The notes under the pieces were generated by a model, which was given only the letters and a program-made list of their open reading frames with translations, made no database searches and was not told the DNA's origin. 64,000 nt of DNA. It comes from Lanius collurio. Its lineage: Eukaryota; Chordata; Aves; Passeriformes; Laniidae. The translations under genes and the position numbers were made by a program. How positions within the stretch are numbered: position 1 is the first letter of the stretch; each line of letters begins with the position of its first letter. The DNA lies in NCBI GenBank assembly GCA_020086605.1, contig JACBWW010000008.1:15047068-15111067 (forward strand). Reading direction: 5' to 3'. Below are positions 35,055 to 47,800 of this stretch, piece by piece.

Positions 35055-35885
35055 AAATCATAAAATTGTAGAATGGCCTGGGTTCAGTGAGATCTTAAAG
35101 ATCATCTCATTTTAACTCCCCTGCTGAAGGCAACTAGGTCAGGTTGCTCCAAGTTCCCTTCAGCCTGGCCTTGAACACTTCCAGGACTGGGGCATCCACA
35201 GCTTCTCTGGGCATCTTGTGCCAGTGCTTAATGACCCTCCCAGTAAAGATTTTTTTCCTAATATTTGATTTCCTAAAATACTCTCTTTCAGTTTGAATCC
35301 ATCCCCCTTGTCCTATCACTGCATGGTCTTGTAAAAAGTCCCTCTCTGTCTTTCTTGTAGGCCCCTTCAGGTACTGGAAGGGATTCTCTCAGCCTTTCCT
35401 GGTAGATGGGATGCTCCATCCCTCTGATCTTCATTGGCCTCCTCTGGACTCGCTCCCAACAGGTCCATGTTGTTCCTGTGCTGGGACCCCAGAGCTGGAT
35501 GCAGCACTGCAGGTGGGGTCTCAGCAGAGCAGAGGGGCAGAATCCCCTCCCTGGCCCCGCTGGCCCCGCTGCTTTGGATGCAGCCCAGGACACGTTTGGC
35601 TCTCTGGGCTGGGAGTGCCCATGGCTGGGTCATGTCCAGCCTCTCACCCACCAGCACCCCCAGGGCCTTCTGGGCAGGGCTGCTCTGATCTGTCCATCCC
35701 CAGCCTGTGCTGATACCAGGGTTGCTCTGACCCAGGTACAGCACCTTGCACTTGGCCTTGTTGAACCTCATGAGACTCCCGTGAGTCCTAGGGCTTGCCC
35801 ACGTCCCTCTGGATCCCCAGGTCGTTCAGGTGTGTCAGCTGCAGCACTCAACTTTGTGTCATCTGCAAATGATGAAGCATTTCTA
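35055..35885 (-). mobile_element. CR1 LINE, 3' half
   Basis: The forward strand begins at the reverse complement of the CR1 3' end (ATCATAAAATTGTAGAATGG, then CTTAAAGATCATCTCA) and continues through the C-terminal half of ORF2 to the FADD box. Similarity ends near 35885, where unrelated AT-rich sequence begins. It is 5'-truncated, as usual for CR1. Internal losses are visible near 35380-35383 (about 55-60 bases encoding the LFSLEKRRLRG-type segment are missing) and after the FADD box near 35800-35850. It looks less decayed than the + copy at 12.7-15.2 kb. Confidence 0.9.
35134..35880 (-). pseudogene. CR1 ORF2 C-terminal remnant
   Basis: Minus-strand frames carry, in order: FADDTKL (FADD codons 35858-35869), MRFNKAKCKVLYLGQSNPG (from 35771), ALGVLVGERLDM, LRPHLQCCIQLWGP, ERVQRRPMKIRGMEHPIYQERL, GAYKKDREGLFTR, SDRTRG, FTGRVIKHWHKMPREAVDAP and LEVFKARLKGTWSNL (to about 35137). 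These are successive blocks of the CR1 reverse transcriptase and its C-terminal region. They fall in at least three frames with stops. The YADD/FADD catalytic pair is intact, but the upstream RT and endonuclease are absent, so no enzyme can be made. Confidence 0.88.
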
Positions 35886-38800
35886 AAAACAAATTCCCAG
35901 ATGTTAAAACACACACAAATTTTGAGCTTTGATATAACTGTACCATTTTTTCCCCTTGGAAACTTACAAGTTTGACCCAATTCCTTAAAAAATACATATT
36001 CAAGCATTTCCCTTGTTGACAAAAAGACTCCTTTCCCATCTAACTTAAAGCTGTGAGCTGCAGCCCCACAAGTTAAGGCTCTCTCACTGGGTATGGAGCA
36101 AGCTGGAGAAGGCTGTTGTGTTCTCTTGATATAAATTCACCAGTGAGCCTCATAACTCAGGGAAGTACAAAACTGGTTGAGTAACACAGCTGTAAAACCA
36201 CAGCCGTGCAGTGGTGAATCAGGCATAGGCTGCTAATTCGTTTCAGTGAGGAAAAGAATAGGAGTTTAAAGTTGATTAAAATTAAAAGAATCCCTCTAAA
36301 TTACATCTGAGGATGTTGGAATGAAAAGGATAGAAGGTGAAGGAATATTTAAGGCCTTCTGTACAGGGGAACTGAACCAGCTCTGATAGAATATGGAAAG
36401 GCTCGCCTTTGGCTTCCCTGTTTTTCTTGCAGCTGAGGAGACTTACTCATGCAGGGTTTACTCCCAGGATGCAGGCAGGGTCTGGAGCTCTTGTGCCCTG
36501 ACCTCGGGCAGTTCCAGCTGAGTCTGTGCATTGCCTGGGGCTGGGTATTGGAGAGGTCTCCTGAATGTTCCTTGCTGCTCACAGCAATTGACAACCTACT
36601 GGCAAGGGGAAAGTCCCAAGCTGGCCTCTCTGGCACTCCAGGTGTTCAGGGGCACATGAGGAGGAATGTGCTGCAGACTGCTGTTCACATAGGCACAGGG
36701 AGCTGGAGATGCATGGGGGTTCCATAGGATGTGAAATCAGACCAACACTGGCTGCAGTAAGGGATCCCACCGCTGGCAGGGCATGAGGGCAGAGGGAGCT
36801 GCTGGAGATGGGAGGAGGAACTTCCATCTGCTGGGGGACCTGCAGGATGGGAAATCTCCATTTGCAGGGAAGCTGTGGGATAGACCATCCCTTCCTGTGT
36901 CCCCCCAGCACACAGGTATTATTTTCCTGCTGGGGTGATGCCCTCTGGCAACAGCCTTCATCCAGCAGCTTCTGCTAGAAGGGGGTTTCTTTGTGCAAGC
37001 TGGAGAACGCATGAAACATTCACAACTCCTTCCTAAGGAGCTCAGTTTATTATTACTCCATTGCTTGGCACCACTGGCCAAATTATACTTTTATTTAAAC
37101 CTGCATAAAAACTCCACTAGAGTCCAACAAATAATGCAGGTCTGTACTCTTAAAATCTGAAGGAGGTTGATCCTGTTGTTTTATAATACTATGGCTTCAG
37201 TTTTACAAGTTATTGTGGAGAAGAGCAAATGTATTTGTATTTACTTGGTCTGAGTTTTAAGTGCTATTTGCGGTGATACCTTAAATGAATCATCTTCCAG
37301 AAGTGTTGATTTCTCATATCAGTATATTCTACTCTGTGAATAGTGACCGAACGTCCAGAGCCGTGCAGGATCCACAAAGCACCAGTCTATACCAGCATTT
37401 CACCTCAGTGAATCCAGCAGCTCTTACCATGTTATATACCACATTACTCCTGACCTTCCAAAGGACTCAGCAGCCAGTCAGCCAACCTCTTTCTGGGCTG
37501 CCTTGCTGACACTTCAATCAGTGGGTAATTCACTGTCTTGTCATGACATCCATGTTTTCTTCAGTTCAGGAATTCATCATCTCCTTTTTTTGGCAAAAGG
37601 AATCATTGCCAAAATCCTCTATGTATATTTTCAGTGAAATGTCCAGAAACTCACTTTTTTGCAGCTCTTTTGAATAGCTCTTAAACAAAACAATGTGATT
37701 TTTTTCTCCTGTGGGTAGCAGTTTTACATCTAACAAGGTGTTGCCTTGTCACAACAGAGAAGTGTAGCAGGATGGGGACTTGTCCCATGCATCTCTTTGG
37801 GAACATTAAGAATTAAAAGCCCTTGGACCCTAAACCATAAAACTTCTGCCTGTGCAAGCAGACTACTAGGACCAGAAAATTCACCTTGCAAATATGGAGG
37901 TGGGGACAGCAGGTGTCAAGTACACATGAGGACTTGTTCTTCTTTCTAATGATCCATTTTTCCTGCTCCATCTAAAAGGAAAAAAAGGAAAGAATGATCT
38001 TTTACTCCAAGTAGGAAAGAGATGTCTGGAAGGATTAAAGGTCATCCTGCCTCCCAAGTTCTAGTTATGCCACTAAACATGCATTCATGATGGAAAGAAT
38101 TGCTGTTGCAATCTTTCTAGAAAATATATTACATCTGTAGCAGAGAGCCTTAAAGCACTAAACACTGAACACACAATATAAGTAAAAAATGCAGCAGAGA
38201 AATTAAAGCTCTCCATTGAATAGAATTCGTTTATAACAAGAGAGGGAGTTGCAATGGTCATGGTTGAATGCTTCCCATTTCCTCTTAGCACTTGCAACTT
38301 CTTTTTTTTTTTTTTTTTTAATTGTGCTTTTGTGGAGAGAGGTATTAGAATTCTCCAAGGTTTTGGAAATATCCTTGCTTTATCTTGAAAGCATTTGCCT
38401 AGTCCCTTCATGACACAGCCTCTAACCTTGTTTTGGATGCACTGAGATGGAATTGGCTTCTAATTTCATGGCTGAAGTCAGAAGAGATACTATCTTCTCA
38501 GTTCCCTGCATAAAAAATGCTCTCTAATATAAACCTCCTGGAATTCTGCTTTTGTGTCCTCAAAAGGATTGGGATGTGAAGATCCATATGGGTGTGCATG
38601 ATCTCTGTAGGGGCTGAAAAACAGAATACCAGAGTTGCTTACATAAAATTTTCTACATAAAATTTTAATAAGAGATTGAGTCACATAAAGCTTTTCACTG
38701 CCTTCCCCTTTTATTCTTAATATGTGTTCTAGACATGTCTGCAGAATCTAGCAGAGTATGTAGGTACAGTCTGATTCATGCTGACATCTTATAAAGATTG

Positions 38801-39000
38801 GGGAGGTGTTTTTCAGGCAGTTGCAAGGGTAGTTCTCAGGGACTGGGAAGAAACCCTGTATTATGCCCCTCTAATGAGCTTTTAAAAGTTGCTTCATTTG
38901 TGCAGCATGTCCAAAGACATCAAATCCAAGTGCCAGTAAGAAGCAGAGACAAGAGAGGGTTAAGGAAGTCAGTAATGCCTGATGTTAACATCTTTCCTCT
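35886..39000. other. non-coding DNA, GC-rich pocket 36.4-37.0 kb
   Basis: No dated repeat is recognised. The pocket at about 36.40-37.0 kb is GC-rich, with frames of up to 114 codons on both strands and no family resemblance. The remainder is AT-rich. A run of 18 T lies at 38302-38319. Confidence 0.5.
38302..38319. repeat. T homopolymer, 18 bases
   Basis: There are eighteen uninterrupted T. I recognise no retroposed body on the minus-strand 5' side. Confidence 0.9.
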
Positions 39001-39009
39001 TTTTTCAGC

Positions 39010-39600
39010 TTTGTAAAAGATAAACGTTTCAGATTTCAATCTGTGTTTCCCAGCAGTGCTTTGGAAACACTGCAGTAGGCTCGCAAAAATTGCTAATGCT
39101 GGGCCAAGCTGAGATAATGCGTCTCAGCAGGAATGACATAATGTCCTAAAAGAAGACTATGATGTAATGCATATCTCACAAATCAGAGCCAATTTCCGTT
39201 AGAAAGCCTTGAAGTCTAGCACTAATACTGCAGTATGCAAAACTTTGGGGGTTTAGATTTTTTTTCCTTTTTATTTTTTAAGAATGATTTTGTAAGACTT
39301 GCAGCACTCACGCAGTCTGTCTCAATTACTAGAGAAGCTTCTCTCTTGTTCCACCCTTTCTTGCTATTCAGATGCTTACTGAAAGCCATTAAGCATTTCA
39401 CCTTGGTTGAGGTGCCTGTGATACATTAATACGAACACTGTAATTTATAGCATTAACATGGCTGTTTATGCAGGTGAGGCATAAAGCGTATATAGCATAT
39501 TACAGTAAATCCCACTTAATGAAGGTGTTAGGCAGGGATTTATTAGACTCAGTAATGTCTCACATAAAAGTTAAGCAATATTTCTGCAAAGCTCAGCTTT
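39010..39600. promoter_or_regulatory. candidate conserved non-coding block
   Basis: The block is moderately AT-rich, repeat-free and without long frames, and holds several homeodomain-like ATTA/TAAT cores (for example near 39390 and 39430). The texture resembles vertebrate conserved non-coding elements. This is an impression, not a measurement; only cross-species alignment could support it. Confidence 0.18.
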
Positions 39601-39680
39601 GGTTTCAGCCAGTCCTCAGTCCTTGGTGGTGTTGATCTCCTCTGGGTGAGCCGGATTTAGACCCATGCAGTTTATAAACC

Positions 39681-39720
39681 ATCATGTTTAGTTTTCCTGT
39701 CTGTTATTAATAAACATGAT
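39681..39720. repeat. 10-bp perfect inverted repeat, 20-bp spacer
   Basis: ATCATGTTTA (39681-39690) and TAAACATGAT (39711-39720) are exact reverse complements. Confidence 0.8.
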
Positions 39721-42700
39721 CCGGTGATGCATGAGCCAGGGATACCAGAGTGCTAGGAGCTGCTGCAGGGCTTATTTCTAAGCAGGGCATATCTGAACAA
39801 GCCAGGTGAAGTCCCACATCTCCCCTGACCCAGCCCCTCACAAAGTTGTTCAACATCCTGGAAGTGTCACTGTCCCTGTTGGTGCACTCACAGTTTGTGA
39901 CAAGGAGACCACCATTATTCCCAGGCACACAGCTGCCTTTGGGGCCATAGCCCTGCACCTTATATGCACCCTTTTGTGGGTGAGTGCAGGAGCTGCTGCC
40001 ACTGGCTGGCTCTGTTCCTTAGAGGCAGGACAGAGCCAGGAGTCTGAGTCTGCAGCTGGGAGAAAGACCCCATAGTTCCTGGCATTGGAGGAAATGACAG
40101 CAGCTCATGTGCTTGGTTACCTGTGTGGTCACATTCCTCTGCAGCTGTAATGTGGCAGTATATACCCATTTACTGTGCCTTCATATTTCTATTGCCATGT
40201 CAGTGAAGCTGGACCTCCTATGCATTCAAAATACCCCAGCTGTCCAGCACTAGCCCTGATCAGGGGTGTGCATCCACTTCCTGGAATGGGATCAGGGACC
40301 AGAGACTTTTCAGAGACCTATTCCAGTCGGGACAGGAGTGTCTGGGCCAGAGCCTGTCTCCCAGGACAAGAAAACTATATTGCAGCCCCTTGCATCTACT
40401 CACAGAGATATTTCCAAGGATATATCCTAAGCATCAGAATCACTTCAAAAGTGTTTACACTGGAAACCACAATCTTTAGAAAATGACCCTTGATGTAGCT
40501 CATGCATGTCAGCCCTCCACCACAGCAGGCAGCTGTCAGCATGGTTTTGACTACCATGGTCTCTGTGACAAGAGAGCTGATCTGTGCTTTTCAAACCATC
40601 GCATCTCAAGCAACTGAGTTATTAATAGGCAACCTCTGCTGCCTCTTGTAAATTTAAGGTTTACATTTTTGCTTCTCTGTGTTAAGAAACATCAGGAGTG
40701 TCAGATTCTGAAGGCTTATGTTTACTTGCCTACGAGATGTGAGGTTGCTAACTGAGATTCAGCAGGCAAATAAACTTCTGACCTTGTTCTAAAAATTAAT
40801 AACCACCAGCAGCACCTCAAAGGGAGGGGGAGGCTGGCATCTGCTCCTGTTAATTCAAGCCTGGACCTGCTTTTCATTCAGAACAGCCTGACTGCTGTAT
40901 GGAGACTGCTGTATTTTATGTTACAGACTGCCTTCTAAAGGAGAGTGGCCTGTGACACATGGCATCATTAAACTGGGAATGATGCTGGACATGCACTGCA
41001 ATCACACAAGTGAAAGGTGAGTTGCTGTCTCAGATTGTTTTGAAAACTCATTAGCATGAATAAATACCAAGCTGTGTTACATGTACCATTTCATTAAAAG
41101 AACGTAGACAGAAGGAGAGCTTAATTATCTAGCTCTAGCAAAAAGCTCCAGAGGCAGATGGGAAATGTATAATTATAGTGTTAATATGGCCTGCTGGCCT
41201 GATGGTGGACTGACGAGATGGGGACCCAGCTCTCTACACCTGACCTCACCTCTGCTGTATGGGACTATTGGGGCAAGGCATTTAACCTTCTTTCTGACAA
41301 GGGAGCTCTCATGCTTCCAGAAGCAAGGAATCGAAGTGCCTTGCAGACTAATTTTTGTATAAGGACTGGAGAATTTGTAACCTATTTTGGCATTTCCAGT
41401 TTGCATTTATGCATACTTAGATACCTACTCACCTTGTTCCAGCTGACTTGAACTTAGCAACCAAGGTTATGCTGGCTAAGGAGGAACTGCAAGATCTAAG
41501 ATGATGGCAGCCAGTACCCAGCTACGTTGTGAAAATCGAGTACTGAGTGAAGCATCTCACCTGATGGAGAAGTGCCTTGGGTTTATGAAAGATCCTCGGG
41601 AACTTCAGTGGCATTGGTATGGTACAATGGGGAGGGTTGCCTCCTGTTGTGACCTTTGATGGAGGATAATCTCTGTTCAGCTAGCAGTTGATGGGAAATA
41701 TATCCTTGGTGCAGTACAGCACTAGTGCAGTGAGCTGACCAGCCTTGGGTAAGTTAACTCAGGAAGGGCAGTGCAGCAGCACTCCTGGTGCCCCTGGTTC
41801 CAGGGCATGCTTTGAGCTACCCACAGTGTTTCTGTGCCAGCAAGACAGAGGTGTGCAGTGTGGCCTTGCTCTTCTGGCATGACTGTCTGCAGGAGAACTA
41901 GGGGCTCTGTCTGGCCATCCTGCTTTTCTACCTGAACTCTTAATATGCCTTTAAAACCTCTCATGTTTTCCTCTCAAAAGCTGTCCAATTATTGAATATC
42001 TCATTTCCACTTTGAGGGGTAGCAAGACCTGTAAGCACATAATCCTGCTTTAAAGGTACACTGAGATCTACTTAGGAAAAAGGACTGGTCTTCTGGGACA
42101 TGTCCTATTACATGAGAAATTGCCAAACCCATGACCAGAGTAGCCTCTCCCTGGCTGAGTGAGGAGATGGGTTAAAAAGCACTAAGGTGAGATATTTCCA
42201 ATTCTGAAGGGCAGAGAGAGCACTCATTAGCTCTCTTTTCTGACCCCATCCCACAGTATGAAAACAATAGGCCTCTATGACATTAAAGGCAATAAATTTA
42301 GAAGGAATTACAAAGGATATTGCTTTGCACTCTGAATAGAGAGCCTGTAGTCTTCACTTACGCAGACATTTAATGTCAAGCACATGTGGATGGATTTCTG
42401 AAAAGTGTTGGCTAATTTAATCATCACTGGCTACTACATGTAGTGCTAAAGTAATCCAGGGCTACTGTGTTGCAGCTGATTACCTCTGGGGTACCTGTGT
42501 GCCTGTGGGGAAGAACTGCACAACTGGCTGGATATATCCAAATTTGTTTCTTCTTCTGTGTGTTTATAAACAATATCTCCAGAGAGGTGAGGCTGAAGCA
42601 AATGGAGTAACATTGGAATGAGAATGTTCCAAAGCTATACAGATACAAAAGAGAATCTACGTGTCAAGATCTTCCTTGTTTGTATATCCAATATGGCATT

Positions 42701-44774
42701 GAACTTAATAGGAAATCAGTACCTAAATGTCTTGACAGGTCTCATCCTCTTGGCTAAGGAAGCACTTGTGAAATGTATGGACTCTACATAACTGAGATAG
42801 GAAGGAAAGTGATTCCTGTCATCTTTGCTCCCAAGGAACTCAGAACACTCTTTACTATAATTTTGAAGGCACCTTAAGAGTTGCTTCCAGTTGCCTCCAG
42901 TGTAATGATTGTGCAGCTGAAACCTCTGCTGTCTTTTGTTAGGTATGCCCAAGCATGCAGTTGACTTTGCTGCACCATGTGACTTGAACAGATTGTGCCC
43001 CTCCTGCTGGGAACCTGGAGGTTCAAGTTTGGGCCATCCCACCCTGTGCTTGGGTTTCCTCCCTCAGGACCTCTTGAATCTTGGGGTGGTTTTAAAAACA
43101 AGGCAGCTGTGAAATAAGACATGACATAGGTATCCTCTTAGAAAGGTGAAGGATAGCTGGGGTGCAAGAGCAGGCTGTTCCCTGCCTCTCTCCACGGTGT
43201 GCTGTGGACAAGGGGCAAGGGGGTGATCTTGGGGTCTTGCTTTGTCAGGAGATCCTCTCTACTTTTCAACTTCAGTGAGCCTGTCTGGCTCCTTTACACT
43301 GCCTGACTCACTGCAACAGTAGTGCAACCCACCTGCCTTCCCTTTCCAGAGAGCAAAGCCCCTCAGAGGCCACCTCGGAGAGGCTCAAGAGTTCTGTGTC
43401 TTTGTATGCAGGATCTCTGTAAATTCAGCATGCCTCAGTGTGTCTCTCTGTTGCTATAACCGTCCCAGTGGCTGGCAGTTTCCTGCTGCTAAGGCAAGAG
43501 TGATTCACACATGAACACTCTGCACTCAGAGCCCCTGCAGAGGGCTGCCTGCTGGACAGTTGCCTATTCACTCTTGCCGGCCACTGAAATGGTGGCTTCT
43601 GGCTGTTGTGGAGCTACCTGAAAGTAGTGGAGACCTCCTGGGTATAGCTGGGCACAGCTGAGCTTGGGCGTGGTCTCTCAATCCTCTGCTGTTTTGCAGT
43701 GTGACTCACCTACCCCCAGCTCTGTAGAAAAAATAAATCACAGCTGCAGCTACAGATGGTGACGCCAAGGGCAGCAGCACCGGCACTGAGCAGAGGATGG
43801 CCTCCTGAGACACCCTGTGCTGGGCAAGCAGGATTCAGTGACAGAAGCAGCTCAACATGCCTGTGGGCACCTCTTTAATTTCACAAAGCAAAACCTGTTC
43901 CCAGTCCTGCAGCAATGATCTAACAAGCAACACTGTCATTTCACATTTCTGGTGGGTGCTCGGAGGAGTTGAATGCCCCCAAGCCGCAGTGTGCTGCAGC
44001 ACAGGCAGCTGCAGGTGGAGCAGAAGATGTGTCAACCCTGGTGTACAATAGCAAGGAGAAACGCATGTTTCTGAGTCCCTGGCACAGACTGGAGTCTCTG
44101 AGGGTATGATGACTCTCAGCAGCATGTCAATAATCAAGTAAATACTCTGGATGTCTTCAGCTGAGGGAAAGCTGTGTGTCTCAGTGCTGCTGTGTGCTGG
44201 AGAGGTTTCTGGCTCCAAGAGGTGGGTGGCTGCAACAGCCAGCCCCTGGATGGTGCCACTAGAACAGGGGTGCCCAGACCTCCCCACCCAAAAGAACCAC
44301 TTGGTGACCAGGTGCCCTGACACCCCATGTAGACATCCACTGCCTGCCCATTCCCCATCAGGCATGGTGCTGCCAGTCCTGTGAAGCTCATATGAGATGC
44401 AAAGGCTGAAATGAGTGATTCATAACCTCAGACAGAGATGGTGGCACCTCCTTTAAAAGGACTGCACAATATTTTCCATTGTGTCTGTTCCTAGTTGCCT
44501 CTCTTTTTGTCAAGTGTATCAGCCTAAAATGGATGTTTACTTTAAATTTAATTCAGAACAATGCAGCTGTTTCTAGAAGTGAGTGGCAAGTAAATTTTTA
44601 AAATCAATATACAACTGGATATATATACATATATGTGGAAAATCTACAATGCTTTTGTGTGGTGCACTCTGGAATGGGAGTGCAGGCAATCAGCACAAGG
44701 AATTTCACCTTGTCTGTGCAAAGCTGCCCAAGCTGCTAGCCCTCTTCACCCGTCTCAGCTGGGATCTGCTGGAG
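39721..44774. other. non-coding DNA, no gene recognised
   Basis: No dated repeat is found. 40.6-41.1 kb is AT-rich and repeat-free. 43.1-44.4 kb is GC-rich and contains a 176-codon minus frame (43835-44365) with no recognisable domain and competing frames on the other strand. I judge those frames to be compositional. Confidence 0.5.
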
Positions 44775-44813
44775 CTACAACTGGACCTGGCGTTCCCACA
44801 GCTCCAGTTGTAG
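44775..44813. repeat. 15-bp inverted repeat, one mismatch
   Basis: CTACAACTGGACCTG (44775-44789) pairs with CAGCTCCAGTTGTAG (44799-44813) across a 9-base loop, with one mismatch. It is the second strongest small hairpin in the window. Confidence 0.8.
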
Positions 44814-47329
44814 TGAACCTGCCAGCCCATGGCTCATCAGGAAAGGAGGGGAATGTCACCCAGCACATGCACCTCCCATGTAGTCTCCCTCCCCACCATG
44901 CCTCATGATCCAGCTCTTGCCCTTGTTTTCTCTTTTCCTGTCCTTGCAGTGAGAAGTTGGTGTACCACTACTGGCCATACATCCTTACCCCAGACGCAGC
45001 CACAGAGTGGGTTTCTACCAGTCCAGCTGGAGATGAGGCACTGGCATGGACTGAAAACAGCAGAGGGTATTTTGGAGGAGAGCTAAAATCAGGGAAAAAG
45101 CACAGCTAAGGCTTTGCTGCTGGATCTCTGCCTGTGGGAATCCAGGCCTTGTGGGTTTTGCAGCTTGCAGATCAGTTTCTTGTAACACAGGAGATGAATT
45201 TTCCTTATGGCTAAGCAGTGTGGAAGCAGGAGAGCACTAGAGGGAATGTAAGAGTGTGACTGAAATAGGAGAGAATGGAGAGAAGAAAAGCTGTCTCCTC
45301 TGTTCTCGAAAATTACTTGCATAAGGATACTTTCTTAGTTGTAAGGATCCAAGTGTTTGGGTTTGCAGGAACAAGTTTTCTTTAAAAAGAATGTTTGTAA
45401 ATGATGTCTGCATGTAAGAGATATGTGCTGACCCTAGAGTTTCTGTGCTAAGAAGTTGTCAGACATCACACTGGAGGGGTGCATGCAGGAGCAGTTGGCC
45501 AGAAATATATTTTTGAAGATGGTCTCCAAACACAAATCTTTTCTCTGCCATGCTGCTGCTTAACTTATATTTCACCTGAAGACTATACTCTATCTTGTAT
45601 GTAGGCCACATCTGCGTGACCAAAAGACAGCTCCTCTGAGGTTTGGAAATGAGGGATGAACCAGTACATCTTCCCCTGTCTGGGAATTAGGGACACCAGT
45701 GCAATAAACTAGGAACCTTGTAGCCATGTCTTTGCCCTGCACCTAGCAAAATGAAGACTAGACTCCTAGTTAGGCTGAAGTAGTAATATTATAAAAACCA
45801 ATGAAGCAAAAAAATGGTAATAAACCCATGGCTCTGAGTTTACCAGCACCCAATGTGCGTTCAAAAGACAGGATCCCATGCTTGCTGGCATTTAATTGAA
45901 GCACCAGATGTTTCAAGCACCAGATGCTTCAAGGAAAGGGGAAGAAACTGAACATACATAAATCATACTGTTTATTTAGGGTAAAAGTCTGGACTATCCA
46001 CAGTGAGTGTTTTATGAGCAGAAGTAGTTGCCATTATTCCCATGACCAAATTAATTCATAAAATGGGATGGAAGGGACAGCACGGTCTTTTTGAGAGCAG
46101 ATATTTCACCTTTAGTGATCCTGGCTGGGGCTTGCAGGTCAGATTTTAGTGTAGCTCTGGGTCCCCCATAAAAATTTGCTGGCCCGAGGAAGCAAACAAA
46201 GAGGGTCACCTGACCTGAGAGCAGAGAGATGTGGGGGGATATTGTTCAGTGGTAGTGGCTGATACCTTATTTTTTTTTGATGCCTGGTCCCTGCTTTTCC
46301 TTGATCTAGTTTGCCTCTCATGACTCTGGAAACATCATTGGACTTGCCCTGTTCTGCAGGCAATCTTCAGTCTTTCATTCATTTATTCATTTTCTGCAGC
46401 CTTTTATCTATTTTGCCATGTTCTCTGCAGTACGGGCTGTCTCCCCATGTGCCATTCCAGCACGTACCACGAAGAGATCCAGACCTTGTGGGCTTTTGTA
46501 TTCCAAAAATGTAGTTTGTATCTTCTGCTTGTATCTGCAAACTAAAATGCCTTTTACTGACTTCAGTAAAATTATGCTGCCTAAGGAATGAGGCTGTAAT
46601 GAAAGGTCTTACTGGACTACACTGAAGTTTGGTGAAAGCAATGTTTTTTTTTAAGTGAGGAGCGAGTGCTCAGCCGGCAGTGATAAAGCAGTACTTTTTG
46701 TGCTTTTGTCTTCCCAAAAGGTATCTATTTTTTGACTGTATTTACCGGCTAATCTTAAAACTAGCATTTATATTAGGGGTTTGGCTACTTCTTGCTGTGG
46801 AAGTAGCAAGCTAGTAGCAAGGTGGTGTGCTTTTCTTCCAACACACTCCCAGCACGAAGCCAAAGGCTGACCTGTGATGGAGGCAGACAAGGGACATTTA
46901 ATGGCGAGCCTAATGTGAGACAGGAAGCTCCAGTGCAGCAGCAGGCTTTGCTGGCCCAGGACACTTAATAGTGCGACAGTGTCTGTGCTCCTGTGTGGCA
47001 GGGACGTTAGGCAGCTGAGCACCTCACTAGGCAAGTTGATAAGAAAATCCATCCACATGCCAGGACAGCTACTAAATTGTGACATCTATCCTTTACCAAA
47101 TGTTTGCCTGGGGCTATAGCTGGGCTACTTACAGAGAAGTAAAATGTCATATTAGCACTTCCACACAGTTCAGTCAGGATGCTGCAGTGTGACAGAATGA
47201 ATGGCAGGGGCCCCAACAGCACTTTTACCTTCTCTTTGGGCAAAGATGCATGAAAATGTGCTCCAGTGCTTCCTCACTATTGAGTTTGCAAGTTCTTGGC
47301 TGGACTTCCCTTGGTCCTTTGGAGACAGT
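44814..47329. other. non-coding DNA, no gene recognised
   Basis: I see nothing I can name apart from the 16-bp tandem duplication at 45899-45930. Frames stay at or below about 105 codons. Confidence 0.5.
45899..45930. repeat. tandem duplication of a 16-bp unit
   Basis: AAGCACCAGATGTTTC is followed directly by AAGCACCAGATGCTTC, with one base different. Two units only. Confidence 0.9.
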
Positions 47330-47800
47330 GCACTTTCTCCTCTAGGTAAATGTTGATCTGTTTTTCATTTAAATATTAATTTGGGCTGTCACAATGTCGT
47401 GTGTAATATTGCCACTCTCTGTGCGGATTAGAGTGATTAGGAGTCTCAGAATACACTTTATCATCAGTCAGTTCAATACTGCTGAGATTTGCAGTCTACT
47501 CAAAAGCCAGAGCCTTTAGACACGCTAACAAAATTGAAATGAGTTCCTTCATCTTAGACAAGGATAATTAATCTTCAAACACTGTTTATCTTAGCCCAAA
47601 AATCCCCAGAATTCAGAACCAAATTAATTTAAAGTCTAAATCTGCTTTAACTAGTAATTGGTTAATCAACGGGCTCGATGTGTAATTATATTCTTTGTTC
47701 ACCCTCCTTACAGGCTTGAAAAGACCATCTAATTCCTATGTTGCTTTCATTCCTGTAATTAGCCGATGTGACATACAATGCTGTATGTTGGTGAACAAAT
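47330..47800. promoter_or_regulatory. candidate conserved non-coding block
   Basis: The stretch is AT-rich, repeat-free and without coding potential. It holds several homeodomain-type cores: ATTAATTT near 47375, TAATTG at 47655-47660, TTAATC near 47662 and TAATTA at 47683-47688. Such site-dense deserts often prove to be conserved enhancers near developmental genes. No conservation could be measured here. Confidence 0.22.

Noticed and set aside
35406..35975. 189-codon + strand open frame
   Set aside because: It is the antisense of the CR1 copy at 35055-35885, whose minus-strand blocks are clearly CR1 ORF2.
44262..44330. CAGGGGTGCCCAGACC resembles the end of hAT/Charlie-type DNA transposons
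   Set aside because: Only the first bases fit. There is no second inverted end and no 8-bp duplication.
43835..44365. 176-codon minus-strand frame
   Set aside because: It lies in a GC-rich pocket with competing frames on both strands; no domain is recognised. I take it as compositional.
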